Shown piece after piece: positions 8,600 through 16,934 of a DNA stretch of 64,000 bases. Position 1 is the first letter of the stretch, and the number at the start of each line of letters is the position of its first letter. The notes below the pieces were generated by a model. That model was not told the DNA's origin and did not search any database. It saw nothing but the letters and a program-made list of their open reading frames with translations. The translations under genes and the position numbers were made by a program. The DNA lies in assembly GCA_964551315.1 (NCBI GenBank), contig CAZKCM010000009.1:29944-93943 (forward strand), given 5' to 3'. The DNA comes from Virgifigura sp964551315. Lineage in GTDB: Bacteria; Pseudomonadota; Alphaproteobacteria; Dongiales; Dongiaceae.

Positions 8600-10597
8600 C
8601 TACAACGCCAGCCCCAGCTTTCGCCCCTCGTAGATCGCCAGGCTGGCGCGGCGCGGGGCGACGCAGTCGCCGATGGCGTGAATCTCCAGGCCGCTGTCGG
8701 CGAGGGTCCGTTGCAGCTCATCATTCGCGCGGTTCGTGGTGGCAAGGACGAGGCTGTCGAAGTTCCGGTACCATTCGCGCCCGTCGAGCAGGCTCCGCAT
8801 CCGGGCCGTCGCCTCGACCGCCGCCGCCTCCCAGGCAAGCAGCACTGTGTCGGTCAGCGCCTCCACCTTCGCCTGCGCCAGGCGGCGGCGCAGCGCGCCC
8901 TGCGTCGCGGGGTGCTCCAGCCCCTTGGCCAGAACCGGATCGCGGGTGAGGACGGCAACCGGATGGCCGCGTTCGGCGAGAAGCAAGGCCGTGCCGACCC
9001 CGGGCCAGCCGCCGAGGTCGTCCAGCAGCAGCACCCGCTTGCCGAGCCGCGCCCGGCCGGCGAGCACGTCTGCCACCTCGCAGACGTTGTCGCTCTCGAC
9101 ACCGGGCAGGCGCTCCACGTTCGGCAGGGCGCGCTGGAAACCGGTGCGCGCCGGCCGGGAGCCGGTGGCGAGCACCACGGCCTCCGCGTCGGCCGCGCGC
9201 ACCCCGTCGGCGTCGAGCGCGGTGTTCAGGCGAATCTCGACCTGGTGCCGCCGCAGTTCGCCCTCGTACCAGGCGATCAGCCGCTTGATGGCGTCGCGGG
9301 TCGGCTGCTCGCCGGCAAGCCGGAACAGCCCGCCGAGGCGCGAGTCGCGCTCGACCAGCGTCACCCGATGGCCGCGTTGCGCGGCGACACGTGCCGCCTC
9401 CATACCGGCGACGCCGCCGCCGACCACGAGGATCCGGCGCGGCCGGTCCGCCGGTGCGAAGCGGTCGCCGCCCCATTCGAACTCGCGCCCGGCCGAGGGG
9501 TTCACCAGGCAGGAGATCCAGTAATCGCGCGACCGGCGGCCCCAGCAAAGCTGGTTGCAGGAGATGCAGGGGCGGATCTCCTCCGGCCGGTCGGCGGCGG
9601 CCTTCGCGGCGAGATGCGGGTCGGCGATCTGGCCGCGGACGAGGCTGACCATGTCGGCCATCCCGCCGGCGAGGACGGCCTCCGCGTTTTCCGGCGTGGT
9701 GATCCGGCTTTCGGCCTGGACGCGGGCGTGCTTCACCGCCTCCTTCAGCGCCGCGGCATAGGGCGCGCCGAGCATGTCGTTGTAGGGCGAGGGCGGAATG
9801 ATCTTGTCGAAGGCGAAATAGCTGCCGGTGCCGCAGGTGACGTAGTCGATGAGGCCCCGTTCGTCGTGCCAGGCGACGATCTCCTGCAGGTCCGCGACGG
9901 ACAGGTTGCCGGGCACGTCGGGGTCGGCGCTGACGGCGAGGCCGAGGATGAAGTCCGTCCCGCAGAGCGCGCGGATCCGCTCGATGATCGCGGCCGAGAA
10001 GCGCATCCGGTTCTCGAAGGAGCCGCCCCAGCGGTCGTCGCGCCGGTTGGTGAGCGGCGTCCAGAACTGGTCGATGAGGGCGTTGTAGGCGGCGAACAGC
10101 TCGACGCCGTCGAATCCGGCCTCGCGGGCGCGGCGGGCGGCCTGGGCGAAGGCCTCGATCATCTCCGCGATCTCGGCCTCTGTCATCGCGTGGCTGCCGT
10201 CGGCGTCGTGGTAGGAGGGCAGGCCGGAGGGGGACCAGTTCGGCGCGAAGGAGTTGTCCGCGTCGCCATGCGCGCCGACGTGGTAGAGCTGCTGGATCAT
10301 CACCGTGCCGTGCTCCTTGCAGGCTTCGGTGATGCGCCGGAACGGCGCGATGATCGAATCGTCTTCCGGCCGGAAGTTGCCGCGCGTGAGGACGGCCGTG
10401 CGGTGGACCGGGACCGGCTCGACCACGATCATCCCGGCGCCGCCGCGGGCCCTTTCCACGTAATAGCCGAGCGTGCGCTCCGCCGGCAGCCCCTCGACGC
10501 TCATGTTGTTGGTGTGCGCGCCGAAGGTGATGCGGTTCTTCAGCGTTTTGTGGCGCAGGGTCAGTGGCTCGAAGAGATGGGGGAAGAGCTGGGACAT
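8600..10597 (-). CDS. Old-yellow-enzyme-type Fe-S flavoprotein oxidoreductase
   Basis: A 665-residue multidomain protein of the trimethylamine dehydrogenase / 2,4-dienoyl-CoA reductase class. The N-terminal FMN-binding TIM barrel spans about residues 1-340 (LFEPLTLRHKTLKNRI, WGGSFENRMRF). A 4Fe-4S motif C-x2-C-x3-C-x11-C follows (CISCNQLC ... ISC). Next comes an FAD/NAD(P)-binding region beginning ILVVGGGVAGMEAARVA. Relatives demethylate N-methylated amines or N-methylproline, or reduce enoyl-CoA; the substrate here is not determined. It is divergent from an amino-acid-type ABC transporter operon, which suggests that the transporter brings in its substrate. Length is normal for the class. Confidence 0.9.
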   Translation of the reverse strand: MSQLFPHLFEPLTLRHKTLKNRITFGAHTNNMSVEGLPAERTLGYYVERARGGAGMIVVEPVPVHRTAVLTRGNFRPEDDSIIAPFRRITEACKEHGTVMIQQLYHVGAHGDADNSFAPNWSPSGLPSYHDADGSHAMTEAEIAEMIEAFAQAARRAREAGFDGVELFAAYNALIDQFWTPLTNRRDDRWGGSFENRMRFSAAIIERIRALCGTDFILGLAVSADPDVPGNLSVADLQEIVAWHDERGLIDYVTCGTGSYFAFDKIIPPSPYNDMLGAPYAAALKEAVKHARVQAESRITTPENAEAVLAGGMADMVSLVRGQIADPHLAAKAAADRPEEIRPCISCNQLCWGRRSRDYWISCLVNPSAGREFEWGGDRFAPADRPRRILVVGGGVAGMEAARVAAQRGHRVTLVERDSRLGGLFRLAGEQPTRDAIKRLIAWYEGELRRHQVEIRLNTALDADGVRAADAEAVVLATGSRPARTGFQRALPNVERLPGVESDNVCEVADVLAGRARLGKRVLLLDDLGGWPGVGTALLLAERGHPVAVLTRDPVLAKGLEHPATQGALRRRLAQAKVEALTDTVLLAWEAAAVEATARMRSLLDGREWYRNFDSLVLATTNRANDELQRTLADSGLEIHAIGDCVAPRRASLAIYEGRKLGLAL

Positions 10598-10846
10598 GGG
10601 CGCACTCGCGAGGCTCTCTTCTTTTTGCGAAGGCTAAGACGTGCGAGGCGGCCCGGTCAAAAGGAATCCCGCACCGGTCACCGCCGACCCCGCCTGCTCC
10701 CTAGGCAATTGATGCCTTTGTCCAAACTCGCCGGGCGCGCGGCGCGTCGCGGCCTTGTCTGTCTCCCCCCGCTCTGGCAGATTGACGCTCGTATGGGAGA
10801 TTCGGTCGGTTCCCGATCATCAAGAACAAAGAGAGGGAGAGCAGTC

Positions 10847-12118
10847 ATGGCACGCAGAACAAGGCGCGTCTCGCGGCGCGACGTCATCCGGTACGGCGCG
10901 CTCACGGTCGGCGCTGCGGCGTTGGGCGCGCCTTTCGTGCGCACCGCGCGCGCCCAGGCGCCGACCTTGAAGGTCGGCGTCATCACGTCGCTGTCCGGAG
11001 AGAACATCTTCGGCGGCAACCTGACGCGCCGCGGCTACGACCTATGGGCCGAGGTGATGAACGAGCAGGGCGGCGTCGAGATCGGCGGCGAGCGCTACAA
11101 GGTCGAGATGTTCTATGGCGACGATCAGAGCAATCCGGCCACCGGTGCCGACGCGGCCGAGCGCCTGATCGTCGGCGAGGAGGTCGATGCCCTGTTCGGT
11201 CCCTACACCAGCGGCGTGACCCTCGCCGTGCAGCCGATCTGCCAGAAGTACCGCGTGCCGATGATCTCCGGTTCGGCGGAATCCCCGAATGTCTGGAAGG
11301 CAAAGCCGGAGTTCAATTTCGGCATGATCCCGTCCGTCGACACCTCTGCCGGCAAGTCGATCGGCGTGCTGGCCGAGATGTCGCAGCCCAAGGCCACCAA
11401 GATCGCGGTGATCGGGGTGAACGAGCCGTTCTCGAAGGAAACGGCCGAAGGCTTCCGCAAGGGCGCCGAGGAGGCCGGCCTTGAGGTGGTCGCCTTCGAA
11501 CTGTTCCCGGCTTCGGCCGACCTGACGCCAACCATCTCGAAGATCGCGGCGCTCGGACCCGACCTGGTCGCCGTTGGCGGGCATGAGGAGCCGCTCATCA
11601 ACGCCGTAAAGGCGTCAAAGTCCCTCAACTTCCGCCCGAAGGGCCTGGTGATGCATTACGGCGTGACGAACCCGGCCTTCGCCCAGGAGCTGGGCGCCGA
11701 CGCCGACGGCACCTGCGGCATCGCCGTCTGGCTGCCCTCCGTCCCCTACCGGGACGAGGTCTTCGGCTCCGCCAAGGATTATGACGAGCGCGCCTACAAC
11801 CGCTGGGGCAGCCGCCCCGACTACACCGAGGCGGCCTGCTCGGCGAGCGGGCTCGTCCTGGGCGACGCCCTCAAGCGCCTGGGCAAGGCGCCGCCGCTCA
11901 GCCAGGAGGACAAGATCGCCCTCAAGGACGCAATCGCCGAGACCGACATCACGACCTTCTACGGGCCGGTGAAGTTCGAGAGGGAAGGCGACCACTACCA
12001 CGACAACATCCAGCCGGTCCCTGTCCTCATCCAGATCAAGAACGGGACTTCGGTCCCGGTCGGGCCGAAGGATGCGGCGGAGGCGGAGCTCACCTATCCT
12101 CTGCCCGCATGGAAGTAG
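10847..12118 (+). CDS. Amino-acid-type ABC transporter substrate-binding protein
   Basis: A 423-residue periplasmic binding protein of the Leu/Ile/Val-urea-amide family (type I fold). The N-terminus TRRVSRRDVIRYG followed by a hydrophobic stretch and ARAQA is a likely Tat signal peptide cleaved near residue 38. The mature part opens with LKVGVITSLSGENIFGG, typical of the family. It heads the five-gene operon continuing with the livHMGF-like genes and is separated from livH by a perfect stem-loop. GAGGGAGAGC before the ATG at 10847 sets the start. Ligand specificity cannot be read; branched-chain amino acids, amides or N-methylated amino acids are all possible. Confidence 0.92.
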   Translation: MARRTRRVSRRDVIRYGALTVGAAALGAPFVRTARAQAPTLKVGVITSLSGENIFGGNLTRRGYDLWAEVMNEQGGVEIGGERYKVEMFYGDDQSNPATGADAAERLIVGEEVDALFGPYTSGVTLAVQPICQKYRVPMISGSAESPNVWKAKPEFNFGMIPSVDTSAGKSIGVLAEMSQPKATKIAVIGVNEPFSKETAEGFRKGAEEAGLEVVAFELFPASADLTPTISKIAALGPDLVAVGGHEEPLINAVKASKSLNFRPKGLVMHYGVTNPAFAQELGADADGTCGIAVWLPSVPYRDEVFGSAKDYDERAYNRWGSRPDYTEAACSASGLVLGDALKRLGKAPPLSQEDKIALKDAIAETDITTFYGPVKFEREGDHYHDNIQPVPVLIQIKNGTSVPVGPKDAAEAELTYPLPAWK

Positions 12119-12124
12119 TCTTGT

Positions 12125-12156
12125 CGCGCCGGCGGCGCCTTTCGGCCGCCGGCGCG
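12125..12156 (+). promoter_or_regulatory. Perfect 12-bp stem-loop between binding-protein and permease genes
   Basis: CGCGCCGGCGGC at 12125-12136 pairs perfectly with 12145-12156 around an 8-base loop. It lies just after the stop codon of the binding-protein gene, and no U-run follows. Such hairpins often stabilise the upstream part of a transport-operon message so that the binding protein is made in excess. Confidence 0.6.
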
Positions 12157-12190
12157 CCGTTTATTCATCGCTGAGAAAGGTGCCGGTCCG

Positions 12191-13063
12191 GTGGAGCTGC
12201 TTCTCCAGACCTTGATCAACGGCATCCTGATCGGCGGGATCATCGCCTCGTTCTCGATCGGTTTTCAGCTCACCTTCGGCGTGCTGCACGTGATCGATTT
12301 CGCGGTCGGCGCCTGGGTCGTTCTGGGCGGCTATCTCGCCTACTGGATGTCGACATTGCTCGGCGTCGACGGCTTTCTCGCGCTGCCCGTTGCCTTCATT
12401 GTCTTCGGCCTCGTCGGCTATCTGATCGGTCCGGTCATCTATCGCGTCCGCAACAGCCGCTACGCGCGGCCGGAGCTGATGGCTCTCGCGCTCACCTTCG
12501 GCCTCTTCACATTGCTGCGCGGCGGGGCGCTGACGCTTTGGGGGTTCAACACGCGCAGCGTCCCGACGGTGCTGAGCGGCGAGAGCCTCATCATCGGGCC
12601 GGTCGCGGTGCCGCTCCTGCGCGTCGTCGCCTTTGCCTTCGCGGCCGCGGTGGCAGCCGCGCTCTTCTTCATCCTCTACCGCACGCGCTACGGCCTGGCG
12701 ATCCGGGCGACGGCGGAGAACCGCCACAACGCCGGGCTGATGGGCGTGGACGTGCAGCGGCTCAGCGCCAACGTCTATGGCCTCTATACCGGGGTCACCG
12801 CCATGGCCGGCGTTCTCATGGCGGCCATCTACTCGGTGAATCCGGAGGTCGGCCTGCGCTACACCCTCTTCGCCTTCTTCGTCGCGGTGCTGGCCGGCCT
12901 CGGATCGGTGGGCGGCGCGATCATCGCCGCGCTGCTGTTCGGCGTTCTCGAATCGCTCGTGACCATCTATGCCGGGGCGAGCTATTCCCATCTCGCGATC
13001 TTCGCGATGCTCTACCTCGTGCTGCTGGTGTCGCCGCGCGGTATCCTGAGGCGGGGCCTATGA
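12191..13063 (+). CDS. livH: Branched-chain-amino-acid-type ABC permease (LivH-like)
   Basis: A 290-residue inner-membrane permease of the LivH family with about eight hydrophobic segments, starting ELLLQTLINGILIGGIIASFSIG. The family loop RAT-AENRHNAGLMGVDV (about residues 173-190) is visible, as is GLGSVGGAIIAALLFG. The start is GTG at 12191. The stop overlaps the livM start (ATGA). It forms the membrane channel with LivM, energised by the two ATPases encoded downstream. Confidence 0.93.
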   Translation: MELLLQTLINGILIGGIIASFSIGFQLTFGVLHVIDFAVGAWVVLGGYLAYWMSTLLGVDGFLALPVAFIVFGLVGYLIGPVIYRVRNSRYARPELMALALTFGLFTLLRGGALTLWGFNTRSVPTVLSGESLIIGPVAVPLLRVVAFAFAAAVAAALFFILYRTRYGLAIRATAENRHNAGLMGVDVQRLSANVYGLYTGVTAMAGVLMAAIYSVNPEVGLRYTLFAFFVAVLAGLGSVGGAIIAALLFGVLESLVTIYAGASYSHLAIFAMLYLVLLVSPRGILRRGL

Positions 13064-14079
13064 GCGCGGCCGGCAACGAGGTTCCCGCGCGGAGCGCCCC
13101 AGGATCGCGGCGCTGGCCGCGCCTCTTGCTGCTGGTGTTGGGCGCGGCGCTCGCCCTGGCGCTGCCGGAGCTCATCGACGCCTACTGGCTGCGGATCGCC
13201 ACCGGCGCCCTCATGTGGGCCGGGCTTGCCTGCTCCTGGAACATCATCGGCGGCTATGCCGGCTACATCGACTTCGGCCACTCCGCCTTCTTCGGCATCG
13301 GTGCCTATGCCAGCGCGATCCTCATGGGCGGTGCGTTCGGCTGGCCTTTCGCCGCGACGATTCCCGTCGGCCTGCTCGTCGCCGCCGGCCTTGCCGCGGT
13401 GATCGGCGGCCCGACGCTCAGGCTGCGCGGCGCCTATTTCGCGATCGCCACCTGGGCCTTCGCCGAAGTGCTGCTGCAGCTGGCCACGGTCCTCGAGATC
13501 ACCGGCGGCACCGCGGGCCTGAGCCTGCCGCCCTTCCTCGACGAGCGCTTCTTCTACTTCGCCATGCTGGCGGCGGCGGCGGCCACCTACGCGCTCACCT
13601 GGCTCCTGTTCGAGCGGTCCCGCTTCGGCTTGAAGGTCAAGGCGCTGCGCGACCACGAAGAGGCGGCGGAGGCGATGGGCATCAACACGGCGTCGGTCAA
13701 GCTGCAGGCCTTCGCGCTCAGCGCCGCGATCGCCGCGGTGTTCGGCAGCCTCTACGCCTACTGGGTCACCTTCATCAACCCGCGCAGCGTGCTGGGCGGC
13801 GACATCACCGACCAGATGGTCGTGATGGTCCTGCTCGGCGGGCTGGGCAGCCTGTGGGGGCCCGCGCTCGGCGCCGTCGGTCTCTTCATCGTCAACCGCC
13901 TTTTCTGGATGACCTGGGGCGACACGACGGTCTACATCGCGATTCTCGGCCTCGCCATCATCGGCGTCGTGCTGTTCCTGCCGAACGGCATCGCGGGGCT
14001 CTTCGCCCCGGGCTCGACCCAGCATGCCGGGCGCGCGCTGTGGCGCTCCCTCACGCGCCGACCGGGGGGCGGGCGATGA
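13060..14079 (+). CDS. livM: Branched-chain-amino-acid-type ABC permease (LivM-like)
   Basis: A 339-residue LivM-family inner-membrane permease. After a basic N-terminus, hydrophobic segments include LLLLVLGAALALALPELI and the family stretch GYAGYIDFGHSAFFGIGAY. Further on are the loop KALRDHEEAAEAMGINT and the family feature LLGGLGSLWGPALGA. ATG at 13060 overlaps the livH stop by four bases, and its own stop overlaps the livG start in the same way, so the three are translationally coupled. Confidence 0.93.
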   Translation: MSAAGNEVPARSAPGSRRWPRLLLLVLGAALALALPELIDAYWLRIATGALMWAGLACSWNIIGGYAGYIDFGHSAFFGIGAYASAILMGGAFGWPFAATIPVGLLVAAGLAAVIGGPTLRLRGAYFAIATWAFAEVLLQLATVLEITGGTAGLSLPPFLDERFFYFAMLAAAAATYALTWLLFERSRFGLKVKALRDHEEAAEAMGINTASVKLQAFALSAAIAAVFGSLYAYWVTFINPRSVLGGDITDQMVVMVLLGGLGSLWGPALGAVGLFIVNRLFWMTWGDTTVYIAILGLAIIGVVLFLPNGIAGLFAPGSTQHAGRALWRSLTRRPGGGR

Positions 14080-14837
14080 CGGCAGCGACGCAGCCCGTGG
14101 GGCAGGGGCAGCAGACGGCGCCCGACGAGCCCATCCTCGTGGTGCGCGGGCTTCGGCGAAGCTTCGGCGGGATCAAGGCGGCGAACGATGTCAACCTGGA
14201 GATCCGGCGGCGGGAGATCGTTGGCCTGATCGGGCCGAACGGCAGCGGCAAGTCGACCCTGTTCAACCTGGTGTCCGGCGCGATCAGGCCGGAGGGCGGG
14301 GAGATTCTCTTCGGCGGCCGCGACATCGCCGGCTGGAAACCCCATCGCGTCGCCCGCGCCGGTCTTGCCCGGACCTTTCAGATCCCCGCGCTGTTCGAGA
14401 ACATGACCGTCTTGGAAAACCTGCTCGCCGCTGCCGCCGAGGGCCACTGGACGGGTGCCCGCGACCGTGCCGAGGAGGTGATGCGCCTCCTGCGCATCGA
14501 GGCGGTGCGCGACAACCGGGCGATGGACCTCTCCGGCGGTCAGCAGAAGCTTCTGGAGTTCGGCCGGGTGATGATGCGCGACGCCGCGCTTGTCCTCCTC
14601 GACGAGGTCACGGCCGGCGTCCACCCCAACATCCGCCGGATCATCCTCGACGCGGTCGCGCATCTGCGCGCGCGCGGCACCACCTTCTTCCTGATCGAGC
14701 ACGACATGGAACTGGTGCGGCACGTCTGCGACCGGATCATCGTCATGGACGCGGGCCAGGTGATCACGACCGGGACCTTCGACGAGATCGCCAGCAATTC
14801 CGAGGTGATGCAGGCCTATCTGGGGCGCCGCGCATGA
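14076..14837 (+). CDS. livG: ABC transporter ATPase (LivG-like)
   Basis: A 253-residue cytosolic ATPase of the LivG branch. It has the Walker A loop GPNGSGKST (about 50-58), the LivG-typical segment ARAGLARTFQIPALFENMTV, the signature LSGGQQKLLEFGRVM and Walker B VLLDEVTAGVHP, with the H-loop in FLIEHDM. The Walker B glutamate is present. It pairs with LivF. ATG at 14076 overlaps the livM stop by four bases, and the end overlaps livF likewise. Confidence 0.94.
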   Translation: MTAATQPVGQGQQTAPDEPILVVRGLRRSFGGIKAANDVNLEIRRREIVGLIGPNGSGKSTLFNLVSGAIRPEGGEILFGGRDIAGWKPHRVARAGLARTFQIPALFENMTVLENLLAAAAEGHWTGARDRAEEVMRLLRIEAVRDNRAMDLSGGQQKLLEFGRVMMRDAALVLLDEVTAGVHPNIRRIILDAVAHLRARGTTFFLIEHDMELVRHVCDRIIVMDAGQVITTGTFDEIASNSEVMQAYLGRRA

Positions 14838-15583
14838 GCAGCCGACTGATCGCCAGCGACATCGTCACCGGCTACGGCAAGCAGGAGATCGTGCACGGCG
14901 TCTCGCTCTTCGCGGAGGGCGGCGCGATCACCTGCATCTTCGGGCCGAACGGCTGCGGCAAGTCGACGCTCCTCAAGGCCATCGCCGGCGCGCTGCCGGT
15001 CTGGCGCGGCGAGGTGCGCATCGACGACCGCCGCATCGACAACCTGCCGGCGCATATGATCGTCCGCGAGGGGCTGGTGATGATGCCGCAGGGCGGCGGC
15101 GTCTTTCCGCGACTGACGGTGCTGGAGAACCTGCGCATGGGCGGCTACGCCATTGCCGACGCCCGCCGGGTCGAGCGGCGCATCGAGGCGCTGCTGGAGG
15201 AATACCCCTCGCTGAAGCGCCGGACGACGGTCGCGGCCGGGTCGCTCAGCGGCGGCGAGCAGATGATGCTGGCGCTGGCCCGCGCGCTTGTCTCCGAGCC
15301 GCGTTTCATCCTGCTCGACGAGCCGTCGGCGGGGCTCTCGCCCGCCCTCGTGTCGCAGACCCTGGACCGGGTGAAGGCCTTGACCGCGCAGGGCATCGGC
15401 ATCCTGATGGTCGAGCAGAACATCCGCGAAGCGCTGCCGATCGCCGACCGGCTCTACATCCTCGCGGCCGGGGAGACGCGGTTCGAGGGCACGCCGCAGG
15501 ACGTGCGCGACGATGCGCAGCTCATGGAGATCTATATGGGCCAGAGCGGCGGCGAAGCGGCAGCCGCCGCCGTGCCCCGCTGA
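14834..15583 (+). CDS. livF: ABC transporter ATPase (LivF-like)
   Basis: A 249-residue cytosolic ATPase of the LivF branch and last gene of the transporter operon. Walker A is GPNGCGKST (about 36-44). LivF-like GLVMMPQGGGVFPRLTVLENL follows, then the signature LSGGEQMMLALARAL, Walker B FILLDEPSAGLSP and the H-loop segment LMVEQNIREAL, in which the usual histidine is replaced by glutamine as is normal for LivF. ATG at 14834 overlaps the livG stop. Confidence 0.94.
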   Translation: MSSRLIASDIVTGYGKQEIVHGVSLFAEGGAITCIFGPNGCGKSTLLKAIAGALPVWRGEVRIDDRRIDNLPAHMIVREGLVMMPQGGGVFPRLTVLENLRMGGYAIADARRVERRIEALLEEYPSLKRRTTVAAGSLSGGEQMMLALARALVSEPRFILLDEPSAGLSPALVSQTLDRVKALTAQGIGILMVEQNIREALPIADRLYILAAGETRFEGTPQDVRDDAQLMEIYMGQSGGEAAAAAVPR

Positions 15584-15620
15584 GCCGCCGTTTCAGCCTG
15601 CCCAAACGAGCCGAGGGAGG

Positions 15621-15827
15621 ATGGCCGTGACCCAATGGCGCCCGATCGACACAGCACCGCGGGACGGAACCTTCCTGCTGCTCTTCGCGGCGTCCGGCGA
15701 CGAGGTGAGCGCCCTCTGCCCCTACCAGGTCGCGCGCTGGACACACGGCAGCTGGGAATCGGAGGACGCCCGCCTGATCGGCAAGCCGACGCACTGGATG
15801 CCGCTGCCGCCGCCTCCCGGAGGCTGA
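15621..15827 (+). CDS. Small DUF551-like protein
   Basis: A 68-residue open frame starting MAVTQWRPIDTAPRDGTFLL, with GAGGGAGG directly before ATG 15621. The pattern of W-x-PIDTAPRDG at the start, a central RW, and THWMPLPPPP at the end matches the small DUF551-like proteins found in phages and alphaproteobacteria, of unknown function. It lies 37 bases after livF, possibly on the same transcript, but a functional link is not implied. Confidence 0.7.
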   Translation: MAVTQWRPIDTAPRDGTFLLLFAASGDEVSALCPYQVARWTHGSWESEDARLIGKPTHWMPLPPPPGG

Positions 15828-16031
15828 GCGCGGCCCGCGATGCCGGCCATTCGAGCCGCCGCCGATTGACCGGCTCTGGCGCGGATGCGTGCCGGCCGGG
15901 TTCAATGTCTTACGGTGTTCGGCGCGCGCTGGAAGCGAGGGACAGTGCCGGCTCCTGAATGGCAGAGCCAAGCATCGAGCCGCCGGATGTGAGGTGAGCC
16001 GACCGCCCGCACCCTTCCAAGGCGTACCGTG

Positions 16032-16060
16032 TTGCCGAATGCAATTATAAGTTGTACATT
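16032..16060 (+). promoter_or_regulatory. Possible sigma-70-type promoter
   Basis: TTGCCG at 16032-16037 and TACATT at 16055-16060 are separated by 17 bases in an unusually AT-rich patch. Each hexamer matches the sigma-70 consensus at four of six positions. The unknown membrane-protein gene starts at 16101, about 34 bases after the expected transcription start. Confidence 0.4.
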
Positions 16061-16100
16061 GTGGCGTCACAGCAAGCAGAAAAGGTGCCGGCGGGGGAGA

Positions 16101-16778
16101 ATGAGTCAACTCGGGGAAGACAACGGCCCGGCGGCGCCAGGCTGCGGGCGGCATGAGAGTGAAACATGCAGTACTGTGAAGAGCGAATACTTCCTGCCGC
16201 GATGGGTCCGAAAGGCGGTGCTCTGGGCCGGGGGCTTTACGGCCTATTCACAGTTCGTCTCAATCGCTCTCCTGTCCCACTATCGGTATCACAATGCGTG
16301 GGATTTCGGCCGGTACTATAAGGAGGACGGGTATCTCGGCGAAAGCTTCCTCGTCTTATGGCTTTTCTCGCCGGGCGGCGAAATCGGCCGAAACGAAGGA
16401 TATCCAATCCTCCTCACGATCCCGGTCGCCGCGATCCTGGCAACCGTGGGCTCTGCCGGCCTTATCGCCGCCGGCGCCGCGAAGCGGCAGTGCGGTTTGT
16501 GCAAAAGCCTGCTGATGCTGAGCTTCTTTACCGGCTTTACCACCGCCGTGTTCGTCACCGGCGTGCATATGTTCCTTGGCGCGTATCAACTCCGGCGGCT
16601 GAATTTCGCCAACTTCGACAACCCATACGAGTTCTTCCCGATGCATGGCGTCTTGGAATACGTTGGGTTCACGTGGGTGCCCGTCATCCTCTATCCGGTC
16701 TTGGGCCTTTGGCTCCTCTTTCAGGCAACCAGAGGATGGATGCAGGCAATCAGAGGACGGCGACGGGCATCCCGTTGA
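16101..16778 (+). CDS. Unknown membrane protein, four hydrophobic segments
   Basis: A 225-residue protein I do not recognise. After a polar N-terminus come hydrophobic segments near AVLWAGGFTAYSQFVSIALL, ILLTIPVAAILATVGSAG, LLMLSFFTGFTTAVFVTG and VGFTWVPVILYPVLGLWLLF, so it should sit in the inner membrane with about four passes. GGGGGAGA precedes ATG 16101, better than the ATG 72 bases upstream. Local GC is lower than in neighbouring genes, which may hint at transfer. It converges on the DUF6973-like gene. Confidence 0.7.
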   Translation: MSQLGEDNGPAAPGCGRHESETCSTVKSEYFLPRWVRKAVLWAGGFTAYSQFVSIALLSHYRYHNAWDFGRYYKEDGYLGESFLVLWLFSPGGEIGRNEGYPILLTIPVAAILATVGSAGLIAAGAAKRQCGLCKSLLMLSFFTGFTTAVFVTGVHMFLGAYQLRRLNFANFDNPYEFFPMHGVLEYVGFTWVPVILYPVLGLWLLFQATRGWMQAIRGRRRASR

Positions 16779-16934
16779 GCGGCGATACGCCCATCCGGTT
16801 CGGCAGCGCCTGCAGTCGGGGCGGGGCTTTACCGGTGATCTTGATAGAGTCGTCGAGGAAGCTCTGCCCGTCCGAGGTCCGCTTCCAGCGACCGCATCGG
16901 GCAAGCCACGGCCGGGAACCGGCCAACCGGCACG

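Noticed and set aside
8678..10846. Long N-terminal extension of the ABC binding protein
   Set aside because: The open frame runs back through the antisense of the flavoprotein gene. The Tat signal at 10847 with its ribosome site marks the real start.
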